64,000 nucleotides of DNA, from positions 132,936-196,935 of the forward strand of contig NZ_AYYZ01000029.1 of NCBI RefSeq assembly GCF_001435375.1. The letters are read 5' to 3'. The notes below the pieces were generated by a model. The model did not search any database and was not told the origin of the DNA. It saw only the letters and a list, made by a program, of their open reading frames with translations. The stretch is from Ligilactobacillus araffinosus DSM 20653 (lineage in GTDB: Bacteria; Bacillota; Bacilli; Lactobacillales; Lactobacillaceae). Below are positions 29,632-37,544 of this stretch, piece by piece. Made by a program: the position numbers and the translations under genes. Position 1 is the stretch's first letter. Every line of letters starts with the position of its first letter.

Positions 29632-29949
29632 ATGACAGAATTTGAAGAAAATCCACGTCAAGGGGTGATCGTTTATCTGTATCGGTTACGAAACAGTAGA
29701 CAATTACGTAAGTTTGGGCAAATTCAATATATTTCAAAGAAAATGAAATATGTTGTTCTTTATATGGACCAAGCTGATGTGGAAGGCAACATTGAACGTT
29801 TAAAGAAATTAAGGTTTGTCAAACACGTTGAACCTTCAGTCCGGCCATTTCTGCGAGTTGAATATTCTGGCTCGGAAGATGGAAAACATTACGAAATGAC
29901 TGAAGAAGATCGTGAAAAATTTAAGAAAATGAAGAGTGAAGCCAAATGA
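29632..29949 (+). CDS. DUF2129 (YlbG) family protein
   Basis: The 105-residue cytoplasmic protein matches YlbG: RQGVIVYLYRLRNSRQLRKF and later KHVEPSVRPFL. The function is unknown. It sits between ftsW and rsmD and overlaps rsmD by four bases (ATGA). Confidence 0.87.
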   Translation: MTEFEENPRQGVIVYLYRLRNSRQLRKFGQIQYISKKMKYVVLYMDQADVEGNIERLKKLRFVKHVEPSVRPFLRVEYSGSEDGKHYEMTEEDREKFKKMKSEAK

Positions 29950-30503
29950 GAATTATTGCAGGAAAGTTTGGAGGCCGAAGATTAAAGGCGGTTCCGGGAA
30001 TGAAGACCCGTCCGACAACGGATAAGGTTAAGGAATCAATGTTTAATATTATCGGTCCGTATTTCGATGGCGGCAATGTCCTTGACTTATTTGCTGGAAG
30101 CGGGGGCTTAAGTATTGAAGCCGTTTCGCGGGGAGCGGTTCAGGCCTACCTGATTGACCGACAGTACCAAGCAATTAAGACGATCAAGGAAAATGTGGCG
30201 GTTACGAAGGCGGAAGACCAATTTCAGATTTTTAAAACTGATGCCCGCAAAGCCTTGGCGAAGTTGGCTGAAAAGCAAATTAAGTTTGATTTGGTATTTC
30301 TTGACCCGCCATATAAGCAACAAAAAATCGTTGACGATTTATTAAAAATGAAGGAATTGGGATTGCTGAATCCAGGAGCAACCATTATGTGCGAAACTGA
30401 TCAAAATGCAGGACTTCCTCAAAAAATTGATGGATTCGAATTTTTGAAGGCCGTGACGTATGGAATCACGGTACTCACAATTTATCATTATGTAGGTGAT
30501 TAA
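29946..30503 (+). CDS. rsmD: 16S rRNA (guanine966-N2)-methyltransferase
   Basis: RsmD methylates G966 of 16S rRNA using SAM. The SAM site VLDLFAGSGGLSIEA and the catalytic FLDPPY motif are clear, as is the N-terminal MRIIAGKFGGRRL. It has 185 residues. It ends one base before the coaD start codon. Confidence 0.95.
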   Translation: MRIIAGKFGGRRLKAVPGMKTRPTTDKVKESMFNIIGPYFDGGNVLDLFAGSGGLSIEAVSRGAVQAYLIDRQYQAIKTIKENVAVTKAEDQFQIFKTDARKALAKLAEKQIKFDLVFLDPPYKQQKIVDDLLKMKELGLLNPGATIMCETDQNAGLPQKIDGFEFLKAVTYGITVLTIYHYVGD

Positions 30504-30504
30504 A

Positions 30505-30993
30505 ATGAAAGCGATGTTTCCTGGGAGTTTTGATCCAATTACAAACGGTCATTTAGATGTAATTGACCGCGGAAGTCGGATGTTTGATGAATTAGTTGTA
30601 GCAATCATGACGAATTCAAGCAAGCATGCGTTATTTTCGATTGAAGAAAAAATGGCCATGGTAACGGATGCCGTTCGGGCTTATCCAAATGTAAAGGTCA
30701 TTGCGATGGCAGATGAATTGACCGTTAAGACGGCCGCTAAGTTAGGTGTAAATGTGATTTTACGAGGAGTTCGCAACGTTGAAGATTTTCAATTTGAACA
30801 GCAAATTGCAACAATGAATCGGGAACTAGATTCAAAAATTGAAACGCTATTGTTGCCGACTTCACCGAAAGTTGCGTCAATTTCATCATCGATCGTCAAA
30901 GAGATTGGACGGTTTCACGGGGATACAGTTAAGTTTTTGCCGGCAAAAGCGCAGGCAATGCTCGAGGTAAAATTTAATGAAAAAGAAAAGTAA
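30505..30993 (+). CDS. coaD: Phosphopantetheine adenylyltransferase
   Basis: CoaD transfers AMP from ATP to 4'-phosphopantetheine, the penultimate step of coenzyme A synthesis. The nucleotidyltransferase motif PGSFDPITNGHLDVI and the late SSSIVKEI are present. I chose the ATG at 30505, which gives the family start MKAMFPGSFDP and has TAGGTGAT upstream, over the GTG at 30496. It has 162 residues. Confidence 0.96.
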   Translation: MKAMFPGSFDPITNGHLDVIDRGSRMFDELVVAIMTNSSKHALFSIEEKMAMVTDAVRAYPNVKVIAMADELTVKTAAKLGVNVILRGVRNVEDFQFEQQIATMNRELDSKIETLLLPTSPKVASISSSIVKEIGRFHGDTVKFLPAKAQAMLEVKFNEKEK

Positions 30994-32026
30994 GAAATTA
31001 ATTATTGTAGTAATTTTAGCAGCAATTATGGTGTTGGCTGTCTTTTTGCCAATCCCGTATTATATTGAGGTTCCTGGATCAGCCCAGAATATTTCGCAAT
31101 ATATTCAAGTTGACAATCAACCGAAAAAGACTGCCAATCAAGATGGGACGTTGATGCTGGTTTATATTCGTCAAATGCACGCAACACCATTGTCTTATGC
31201 GATGAGTTTTTTGAATCCGTTTGCTGATCGTGACAGCGCAGCTGATCTGTATCAGGGATCAAACGAAAAGGATTACCAGACTGTTCAGCAGTATTACATG
31301 CAAGATGCAATTAATGAAGCAAAGTATATTGCTTTTAAAGCAGCTCATAAGAAGGTTGAACGTAAGTATTTAGGATTATATGTGATGTCAGTAATGCCGA
31401 ATTCGAGTTTTAAAGGCAAACTCCATGTTGGTGATACGGTTCAATCTGTAAATGGAAAACATTTTGGCGATTCGCAAGCGTATATTAACTACATTAAAGG
31501 TTTACCTCGCGGCTCAAAAATCAAGATTGGGGTTTTAAGCGGATCGAAACATAAAACATTGACAGGAATTACGAAACGTTTAGGGGATACGCAACAGTAT
31601 GGAATCGGAATTACGCTTGCAGACCGAACCGAAGTCAAAACGCCGGTCAAGGTTCAAGCTAATATGGATGGAATTGAAGGTCCCTCGGCAGGGTTGATGA
31701 TGTCATTGCAGATTTATGATGATGTGACCCATCAAAATCTTCTTCATGGGCGTAAGGTTGCAGGAACGGGAACAATTAATGCTCAAGGACAAGTCGGGGA
31801 TATAGGTGGCGCTGATAAAAAGGTGGTTGCTGCATCACGAGCAGGGGCATCAATTTTCTTTGTCCCGGATAACCCGATCCCGCCAGCAATCAAAAAAGCT
31901 TATCCTGATTTACAAACAAATTATCAAGAAGCGAAAAAAGCTGCGAAGAAGATTCACACCAAGATGAAGATCGTTCCAGTACGAACCTTTAATCAAGCAC
32001 TTGAATATTTGGAAAAAACAAAATAA
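30977..32026 (+). CDS. PDZ-Lon membrane serine protease (YlbL/SepM family)
   Basis: The protein has one N-terminal membrane anchor (about residues 8-28), a PDZ domain (LGLYVMSVMPNSSFKGKL region) and a C-terminal Lon-type S16 protease domain facing outwards. The Ser-Lys dyad is visible as Ser237 in GPSAGL and Lys282 in GGADKKVVAASRAG. The family includes SepM, which trims a competence peptide in streptococci, and YlbL of Bacillus. The substrate here is unknown. It overlaps coaD by 17 bases. Confidence 0.92.
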   Translation: MKKKSKKLIIVVILAAIMVLAVFLPIPYYIEVPGSAQNISQYIQVDNQPKKTANQDGTLMLVYIRQMHATPLSYAMSFLNPFADRDSAADLYQGSNEKDYQTVQQYYMQDAINEAKYIAFKAAHKKVERKYLGLYVMSVMPNSSFKGKLHVGDTVQSVNGKHFGDSQAYINYIKGLPRGSKIKIGVLSGSKHKTLTGITKRLGDTQQYGIGITLADRTEVKTPVKVQANMDGIEGPSAGLMMSLQIYDDVTHQNLLHGRKVAGTGTINAQGQVGDIGGADKKVVAASRAGASIFFVPDNPIPPAIKKAYPDLQTNYQEAKKAAKKIHTKMKIVPVRTFNQALEYLEKTK

Positions 32027-32036
32027 TAAAGTTAAG

Positions 32037-32075
32037 GAAAGTCGATTTGATTTTATCAAACCGGCTTTCTTTTTT
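32037..32075 (+). terminator. Terminator after the PDZ-Lon protease gene
   Basis: A 14-pair stem with one mismatch (AAAGTCGATTTGAT against ATCAAACCGGCTTT) precedes a T6 run. Confidence 0.88.
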
Positions 32076-32113
32076 CGTAGTTAATAGTAGGCAAGCTTCA
32101 AGGAGGAAATGAA

Positions 32114-32791
32114 ATGTTGATTGAGTCTCTTCAAGAATTTTGGGAAAAATACCGGATTCAGATAATTATTGGCGGATTAGTGGTTGGAATTTTAGGCTTT
32201 TTATTTTTACCTGGCATCGGCGGACAGTCGAATGAACAGCAATCGATGAATGATATTCGGTCAATGTCGATCAGTCAAAGATCGAAAAAGAACCAGGCCG
32301 GAGAAATAAAATCTCTAACAGCTTCAACTGGGGATGTCTATGTTGATATTAAAGGAGCTGTTCTTCATCCCGGAGCATATCAAATGGCAGCCCAGCAACG
32401 CGTCGGGGATGCGGTTCAAAAAGCCGGCGGTTATACGCCGGAAGCAGATCCCATTCAGGTCAATCTTGCACAAAAAATTACTGATCAAATGGTAATTTAT
32501 ATTCCGCGAAGGGGCGAAAAGATTCCGATTGTCAATTCGATTTCGGGACAGAATTCGGGAACGACATTAAATCCAATGGTCACTGAATCCAATTCGAACG
32601 GAAAGGTTAATTTAAATACGGCAACTCTTGAACAACTGAAAGGATTAACTGGCGTTGGTGAAAAGAAAGCGCAAAAAATTCTTGAATACCGGCAACAGCA
32701 TGGACAATTTAAGTCGGTTGAGGAATTAAAAAATGTAAACGGCTTTGGTGAAAAAAGTTTGGCAACTTTGGCAGAACAAATTTGTGTATAA
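32114..32791 (+). CDS. comEA: DNA-uptake receptor ComEA
   Basis: ComEA binds incoming double-stranded DNA at the cell surface. The 225-residue protein has an N-terminal membrane anchor (about residues 13-36), a SLBB domain (VDIKGAVLHPGAYQMA) and a C-terminal helix-hairpin-helix DNA-binding domain (VNLNTATLEQLKGLTGVGEK). The ribosome site is AGGAGG. It begins the comE operon. Confidence 0.95.
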   Translation: MLIESLQEFWEKYRIQIIIGGLVVGILGFLFLPGIGGQSNEQQSMNDIRSMSISQRSKKNQAGEIKSLTASTGDVYVDIKGAVLHPGAYQMAAQQRVGDAVQKAGGYTPEADPIQVNLAQKITDQMVIYIPRRGEKIPIVNSISGQNSGTTLNPMVTESNSNGKVNLNTATLEQLKGLTGVGEKKAQKILEYRQQHGQFKSVEELKNVNGFGEKSLATLAEQICV

Positions 32792-32833
32792 GCTTCTAGG
32801 TATATAATAATTAATATTAACGGAGGTGTTTTT

Positions 32834-33316
32834 ATGAAAAATCAACGGATCCCTTGGAATCAGTATTTTATGTGTCAGGCAATTTTACTGTCAATGAGAG
32901 GAACATGCAAACGGCTTTCAGTGGGAGCAATTTTGGTGCGTGATGACCGAATCATTGCTGGCGGTTATAATGGTTCAGTTTCTGGTGATGTGCACTGTAT
33001 TGATGAAGGATGTTATTTAGTTGACGGTCATTGTTTACGAACGATTCACGCTGAGATGAATGCCATTTTGCAGTGTGCAAAATTTGGCATTCCGACAAGC
33101 GGAGCGGAAATCTACGTAACTGATTTTCCATGTTTGCAATGTACGAAGAGTCTTTTACAAGCCGGAATCAAGAAAATTCATTATTTGAGAAATTATCATA
33201 ATGATCCGTATGCTGTTTCATTACTTAAAAAGAAAAATATCGAGGTTGAACAGGTGAAAATTAATCCTAAATATCTCGAATCGGTTGTTCAAGTTGCTGA
33301 CGAAAACGCGGAATAA
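32834..33316 (+). CDS. comEB: ComE operon protein 2, dCMP deaminase family
   Basis: The 160-residue protein is a zinc cytidine/deoxycytidylate deaminase: AGGYNGSVSGDVHC, TIHAEMNAIL (zinc His and catalytic Glu) and DFPCLQCTKSLL (zinc Cys pair). It carries the comEB name by position; in Bacillus the gene is not needed for transformation. Its stop codon overlaps the probable start of comEC. Confidence 0.93.
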   Translation: MKNQRIPWNQYFMCQAILLSMRGTCKRLSVGAILVRDDRIIAGGYNGSVSGDVHCIDEGCYLVDGHCLRTIHAEMNAILQCAKFGIPTSGAEIYVTDFPCLQCTKSLLQAGIKKIHYLRNYHNDPYAVSLLKKKNIEVEQVKINPKYLESVVQVADENAE

Positions 33317-35538
33317 TTTTTCGAAAGTATTTTCTATTATTTTATGCCCTTGAAGCGCTTGCGATTAACTATTGGATCGTTTCCCGAAATTTACTAGCAT
33401 GTTTTCTGTTAATTGTTATTATTATTCGAATCGGATTGACTAAATGGCGGTCACTAATTATCGGTGGAATAATTTTTGGAATTTTATGGGGACTATTCAT
33501 GATTCCTACGATTCGAAATCTGACCCAGCATTTTGAAAGCTATAAGGTTGAAAAACGGGTTTATCAAACATATGCTGATCAGCTAAAAATTTCTGATGAA
33601 ATAGTTTCGTTTGATGCGGTTGATCGTATTCAAAACAGACGTGTTAAAGTAATTTATTTTTTTAAAAATGATAATGAACGAGAGAGCTTAAATCAGCAAA
33701 AAGGATGTTTATTATTTAACGTTGATGCTGAAGTGAAGCTTCCTGATCAGCCAACCAATGAAAATCAATTTGATTATCGGCAATTTCTTCAAAGTCGAAA
33801 TATTAATCAAATTGTCCAAATTACTAAAATCCATCGGATTGAGAATGGCCATTCGAATCTTGGAACTGATTGTGGTCATTTGCTTCGAAACACGGTACTT
33901 CAGAATCTTAATCGATTGCCAACTGCATTAAAAAATTATGCAAAGGCACTGATTTTAGGCATTATTGATGATGATTTTCAAGTTATGATCACGCAAATTC
34001 GCAAACTCGGATTACTTTATCTGTTTTGCTTATCGGGAATGCATGTTTTTTTTATTCGTAAATATTTAATGATGGTAGGAACGCTTTTTAAAATTCCAAT
34101 CGAAGAAATTGATTTAATTTTACTATTAGGATTTCCATTTTATTTGATCATTGGTGGTGGAAGTTTAAGCCTTTCACGAGCAATTTTGATGGCGTGGCTT
34201 GCAATTTTGTCCCAGTTTATTTTGAAGCGGGGATTAAGCGGGATTGAATGTTGGAGCATTGTGTTAATTGTTAGTTTATTCAAATTTCCTTTAATGTTCT
34301 TTTCGTTAGGTGCGTTATTGAGTTATCTGATGACATTTATTCTTTTGCTTGTAAACAGTGAGTCAGCATTCAGAATGAACTTTAAATTGAATAACTTTAG
34401 TATCCCGTTAATTTTAAACAGTACGTATCAATGGAATGTTTTAACATCTGGACTTGCATTTGCCGTTGGGTGGATTTTTGAGAAACTGATTTTTCCAATG
34501 ACGCTTTTGGGAAGTTTGGTTCCAGGAGTCAGAGAAATTTGTAATCAGCTTTTACGGCTGGTAAATCAAGGATTTTGCTTGTTGGCAACGATTCCGTCGA
34601 CAGTTACTTTTGGAAAACTTCCGGTTGTAGTTGGAAGTTTAATTGTCCTAATGATGTTTTTCCTTGGAAATCGGCGTCATCGGTTTATAAAATGGGGAAT
34701 TATCGGAATGCTTTATTTAGGAAGCTGGCTGTGGATTTATTTCCCAATCAAGTCAAAGGTCATTTACTTTGATATTGGCCAGGGAGATGCAACGTTAATT
34801 CAAAAAGCGTTTCAGCATCGGGTGATTTTGATCGATACTGGTGGAAAATTAAATTATGGAAGGAAACAATCATTTAAGCGTCCAACTGCTGGACAACGAA
34901 TCATTGCTAATTACCTTTTAAGTAAGGGATTAACGACGGTCGATGGTCTATATTTAACTCATCAAGATACTGATCATATTGGATATATGGTAAGTATTGG
35001 AAAGCAAATCAGGTATAATAAGATTTATGTTCCCGCTGGAATGGAGAAATTGGAATCTTTTCAGCAAAAATTATTATGGCTGAGTCAACCTGTGAAAAAA
35101 ATCATTCCGGTAACGGATCAGGTTTCGAATAAAGATTTCAAAATCATGCACCCGTTTGAAGAGGGGAAAGGAACTAATCAAGATTCAATGGTTTTATATC
35201 AAAAAATTGGGAATTATCACTTTTTGTTTACCGGCGATCTTGATCGTGCAGGTGAATTAAAGGTAATTGATCGTTACCCAGATTTGAAAATTGATGTGTT
35301 AAAGGCAGGACATCACGGGAGTAAAACATCATCTGATCCGCAATTTATTGATCAGATTACGCCTAGACTGGCAATCATTTCAGTTGGAAAAAATAATCGT
35401 TATCATCATCCGAATTTAGAAACGCTTCAAACATTTAATGAACGAGCAATTCCATTTTTAAATACCGCTAAAAGTGGAATGATTCAGGTTGAAATCAGTG
35501 ATTCAAAAATTAACGTAATTGAGTGGTTAAAGAGGTAA
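33316..35538 (+). CDS. comEC: DNA internalisation channel ComEC/Rec2, probably with AUU start
   Basis: ComEC forms the membrane channel for single-stranded DNA uptake. It has an N-terminal membrane region, a Competence domain and a C-terminal metallo-beta-lactamase-like domain (YFDIGQGDATLIQ, LTHQDTDHIGY, FTGDLDRAG, LKAGHHGSKTSS). The first ATG/GTG/TTG in frame is a TTG at 33436 (700 residues, no ribosome site). The frame stays open another 40 residues upstream to 33301 and encodes a hydrophobic segment typical of the family start (YFLLFYALEALAINYW). An ATT at 33316 overlapping the comEB TAA gives 740 residues, a normal length. The start is inferred. Confidence 0.8.
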   Translation: MFRKYFLLFYALEALAINYWIVSRNLLACFLLIVIIIRIGLTKWRSLIIGGIIFGILWGLFMIPTIRNLTQHFESYKVEKRVYQTYADQLKISDEIVSFDAVDRIQNRRVKVIYFFKNDNERESLNQQKGCLLFNVDAEVKLPDQPTNENQFDYRQFLQSRNINQIVQITKIHRIENGHSNLGTDCGHLLRNTVLQNLNRLPTALKNYAKALILGIIDDDFQVMITQIRKLGLLYLFCLSGMHVFFIRKYLMMVGTLFKIPIEEIDLILLLGFPFYLIIGGGSLSLSRAILMAWLAILSQFILKRGLSGIECWSIVLIVSLFKFPLMFFSLGALLSYLMTFILLLVNSESAFRMNFKLNNFSIPLILNSTYQWNVLTSGLAFAVGWIFEKLIFPMTLLGSLVPGVREICNQLLRLVNQGFCLLATIPSTVTFGKLPVVVGSLIVLMMFFLGNRRHRFIKWGIIGMLYLGSWLWIYFPIKSKVIYFDIGQGDATLIQKAFQHRVILIDTGGKLNYGRKQSFKRPTAGQRIIANYLLSKGLTTVDGLYLTHQDTDHIGYMVSIGKQIRYNKIYVPAGMEKLESFQQKLLWLSQPVKKIIPVTDQVSNKDFKIMHPFEEGKGTNQDSMVLYQKIGNYHFLFTGDLDRAGELKVIDRYPDLKIDVLKAGHHGSKTSSDPQFIDQITPRLAIISVGKNNRYHHPNLETLQTFNERAIPFLNTAKSGMIQVEISDSKINVIEWLKR

Positions 35539-35543
35539 ATAAA

Positions 35544-36578
35544 GTGAATGTAAATGAATTAATTTTAAATATAAAAGAACGGAAGGTGAATCCGGTAAAC
35601 ATAATTCTCGGCGAAGAGCAATATCAGATTCAACGGATCCGTCAAGCCTACCTTGACCTAATTCCGGATGAGGAGCGGGAATTTAATGTTGGTCAATATG
35701 ACATGGAAACCGTTCCGTTAAGTACGGCTCTTGACGATGCAATGTCAGTTCCGTTTTTTGGTGAGTATCGACTTGTAATGGTTACTAATCCGTATTTTTT
35801 AACGGGGGAAAACAAAAAAAGTAAGATCGAACATGATGTGAACGGATTAATCAACTATATTCAAGATCCACAACCAACAACGATTTTAGTAATCATTGCA
35901 CCTTATCCGAAACTTGATGAGCGGAAGAAAGTTGTTAAGCTGTTAAAACAAAATGGGAACGTGGTTGATAATCATTTAATGACTGAAAAAGAAGTTCAGA
36001 CGGAATTGATCCACGTGTTAAAACGAAAAAAAGTTGAAATTGAACCCCAAGCGCTTCAACTATTGCTTGAAAAGACAGGATCTAAAATTGAAATAGCAAT
36101 TAATGAACTTCAGAAATTGATAATCGCTGCCGGCGAAGAGCGTTTGATAACTGCTGAATACGTAAAGCAACTTGTCGCAACCTCACTTGAACAAAATGTA
36201 TTTGATTTAATTGATCTGGTAATGAAGCATAATGGAGCGGCAGCTTTGAAAATGTATCATGAATTACTTGATCAACAGGAAGAGCCGTTGAAAATCAATG
36301 CGATCCTTTTAGGAAATTTTCGGTTACTGTTACAAGTTAAGGTTTTGCATAAACATGGTTATGCTCAAGGGAACATTGCTGGAACGTTAAAGGTTCATCC
36401 ATACCGGGTAAAGTTAGCTTTGAGAAAGATCAAACGTTTTTCGCTTGGCGATTTAAGAAAAGCTTATCTTGGATTGCTTGAAAATGAGGAAAAAATGAAA
36501 TCAACATCTCAAGATTCAGAATTGTTGTTTCAGATGTTTTTGTTAAAATTTAATCAAAATAAAAAAGCTGGAAATTAA
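35544..36578 (+). CDS. holA: DNA polymerase III delta subunit
   Basis: HolA opens the sliding clamp in the clamp loader. The 344 residues match the family, with the N-terminal ILGEEQYQIQRIRQAYLDLI and a helical C-terminal collar domain. The start is GTG at 35544 with AGAGGT seven bases upstream; an upstream GTG at 35523 lies inside comEC. The comEC-holA-rpsT order is the same as in Bacillus. Its stop lies in the loop of the terminator. Confidence 0.92.
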   Translation: MNVNELILNIKERKVNPVNIILGEEQYQIQRIRQAYLDLIPDEEREFNVGQYDMETVPLSTALDDAMSVPFFGEYRLVMVTNPYFLTGENKKSKIEHDVNGLINYIQDPQPTTILVIIAPYPKLDERKKVVKLLKQNGNVVDNHLMTEKEVQTELIHVLKRKKVEIEPQALQLLLEKTGSKIEIAINELQKLIIAAGEERLITAEYVKQLVATSLEQNVFDLIDLVMKHNGAAALKMYHELLDQQEEPLKINAILLGNFRLLLQVKVLHKHGYAQGNIAGTLKVHPYRVKLALRKIKRFSLGDLRKAYLGLLENEEKMKSTSQDSELLFQMFLLKFNQNKKAGN

Positions 36579-36590
36579 TCCAGCTTTTTT
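36561..36590 (+). terminator. Terminator overlapping the end of holA
   Basis: AAAAAAGCTGG pairs with CCAGCTTTTTT. The holA stop codon lies in the loop. The stem is symmetrical enough to serve rpsT on the other strand too. Confidence 0.88.
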
Positions 36591-36610
36591 ATTTTATTAA
36601 TTAATAAAAA

Positions 36611-36865
36611 TTACTTGTTTAAACGAGCTGCCATTCGTGACTTGTCACGAGCTGCTTTGTTAGCCTTAATTAAGCCCTTTGAAGCTGCCTTATCAACTGC
36701 AGAAACAGCTGCTTGGTAAAGTTCTTCAATGTTATCTGCACCAGCAGTAACAGCTTTTTCAAATTTCTTAACAGCAGTGCGCATCTTGCTTAATTGTGAA
36801 GAATTGCGACTGTTAGCTTTTTCGCTTGTCTTTACACGTTTAATAGCTGATTTGATGATTGGCAT
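36611..36865 (-). CDS. rpsT: Small ribosomal subunit protein bS20
   Basis: The 84-residue basic protein is S20: [20 protein letters not shown] and the C-terminal [20 protein letters not shown] start it at 36865 because GGAGGTGA precedes this ATG and the family begins here; the open frame continues upstream without support. It is convergent with holA. Confidence 0.96.
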   Translation of the reverse strand: MPIIKSAIKRVKTSEKANSRNSSQLSKMRTAVKKFEKAVTAGADNIEELYQAAVSAVDKAASKGLIKANKAARDKSRMAARLNK

Positions 36866-36925
36866 GATTTCACCTCCAAAATTATGAATTCCGTTACCGG
36901 TCATCACTAAACTTTAACATAGACA

Positions 36926-36954
36926 ATTATACAAGAGCAATTCCGACAATGCAA
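36926..36954 (-). promoter_or_regulatory. rpsT promoter
   Basis: On the minus strand TTGCAT (36949-36954), a 17-base spacer and a perfect TATAAT (36926-36931). Transcription would begin about 50 bases before the rpsT start. Confidence 0.75.
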
Positions 36955-37003
36955 TAAAAAAATCAAAGTTTGTCAAGGAGTTTCGCTTGACACTAAAACA
37001 GAC

Positions 37004-37032
37004 TTGATTTTATCTGGTGATTCATATAAAAT
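37004..37032 (+). promoter_or_regulatory. rpsO promoter
   Basis: TTGATT, a 17-base spacer and TAAAAT. A second possible -35, TTGACA at 36987-36992, pairs with TTATCT at 37010. Confidence 0.65.
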
Positions 37033-37049
37033 ATTCCTCGTGTTTAACA

Positions 37050-37132
37050 CAGACCTCTTACTGAGTAAATTTCGATTCACCGACGTTTTACTCGGTATAA
37101 GGCGACTACTAAATGAAAGGGTGGAAGTCATT
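37050..37132 (+). promoter_or_regulatory. rpsO leader, candidate S15 autoregulatory RNA
   Basis: TACTGAGTAAA (37059-37069) pairs with TTTACTCGGTA (37087-37097) over 11 pairs including one G-U, in a leader of about 100 bases. S15 represses its own mRNA through 5' leader structures in several bacteria, so a similar role is likely, but the binding motif is not proved here. Confidence 0.5.
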
Positions 37133-37402
37133 ATGGCTATTACACAAGAAAAGAAAAACGAAATCATGAAGAAGTATGCTCGTCATGAAGGCGACACAGG
37201 TTCAGCGGAAGTTCAAATCGCTGTTTTAACTGCTGATATCAACGAATTAAACGATCACGTTAAGGAACATAAGAAAGACTTTGCTGCTCAACGCGGTTTG
37301 ATGAAGAAAATCGGTCACCGTCGTAACTTACTTGCATACTTACGGAACACAGATATTCAACGTTACCGTGAATTAATCAAGAGTTTAGGTTTACGTCGTT
37401 AA
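37133..37402 (+). CDS. rpsO: Small ribosomal subunit protein uS15
   Basis: The 89-residue protein is S15: [39 protein letters not shown], and the C-terminal [21 protein letters not shown] start at 37133, the family start; the open frame extends back into the leader without a family match. Confidence 0.97.
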   Translation: MAITQEKKNEIMKKYARHEGDTGSAEVQIAVLTADINELNDHVKEHKKDFAAQRGLMKKIGHRRNLLAYLRNTDIQRYRELIKSLGLRR

Positions 37403-37415
37403 TCTTATTAATGGG

Positions 37416-37442
37416 GTGCTTGGGTTTCCAAGCACTTTTTTT
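37416..37442 (+). terminator. Terminator after rpsO
   Basis: GTGCTTGG pairs with CCAAGCAC, then T7. Confidence 0.92.
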
Positions 37443-37482
37443 CTAGCTAAAATTTCTTGAATTAAATCAAATGATTAAACTG

Positions 37483-37491
37483 TGGTATACT
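37483..37491 (+). promoter_or_regulatory. Extended -10 promoter for rnjB
   Basis: TGGTATACT is a TGn-extended -10 element 54 bases before the rnjB ATG. Confidence 0.5.
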
Positions 37492-37544
37492 TAATATTAA
37501 TTGATTTGAACGGTTAGAATTTAAGAATTTTTAGGAGTGAAAAT

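Noticed and set aside
33436-35538. comEC as a pseudogene
   Set aside because: All domains and the beta-lactamase-like motifs are intact; only the start codon is odd.
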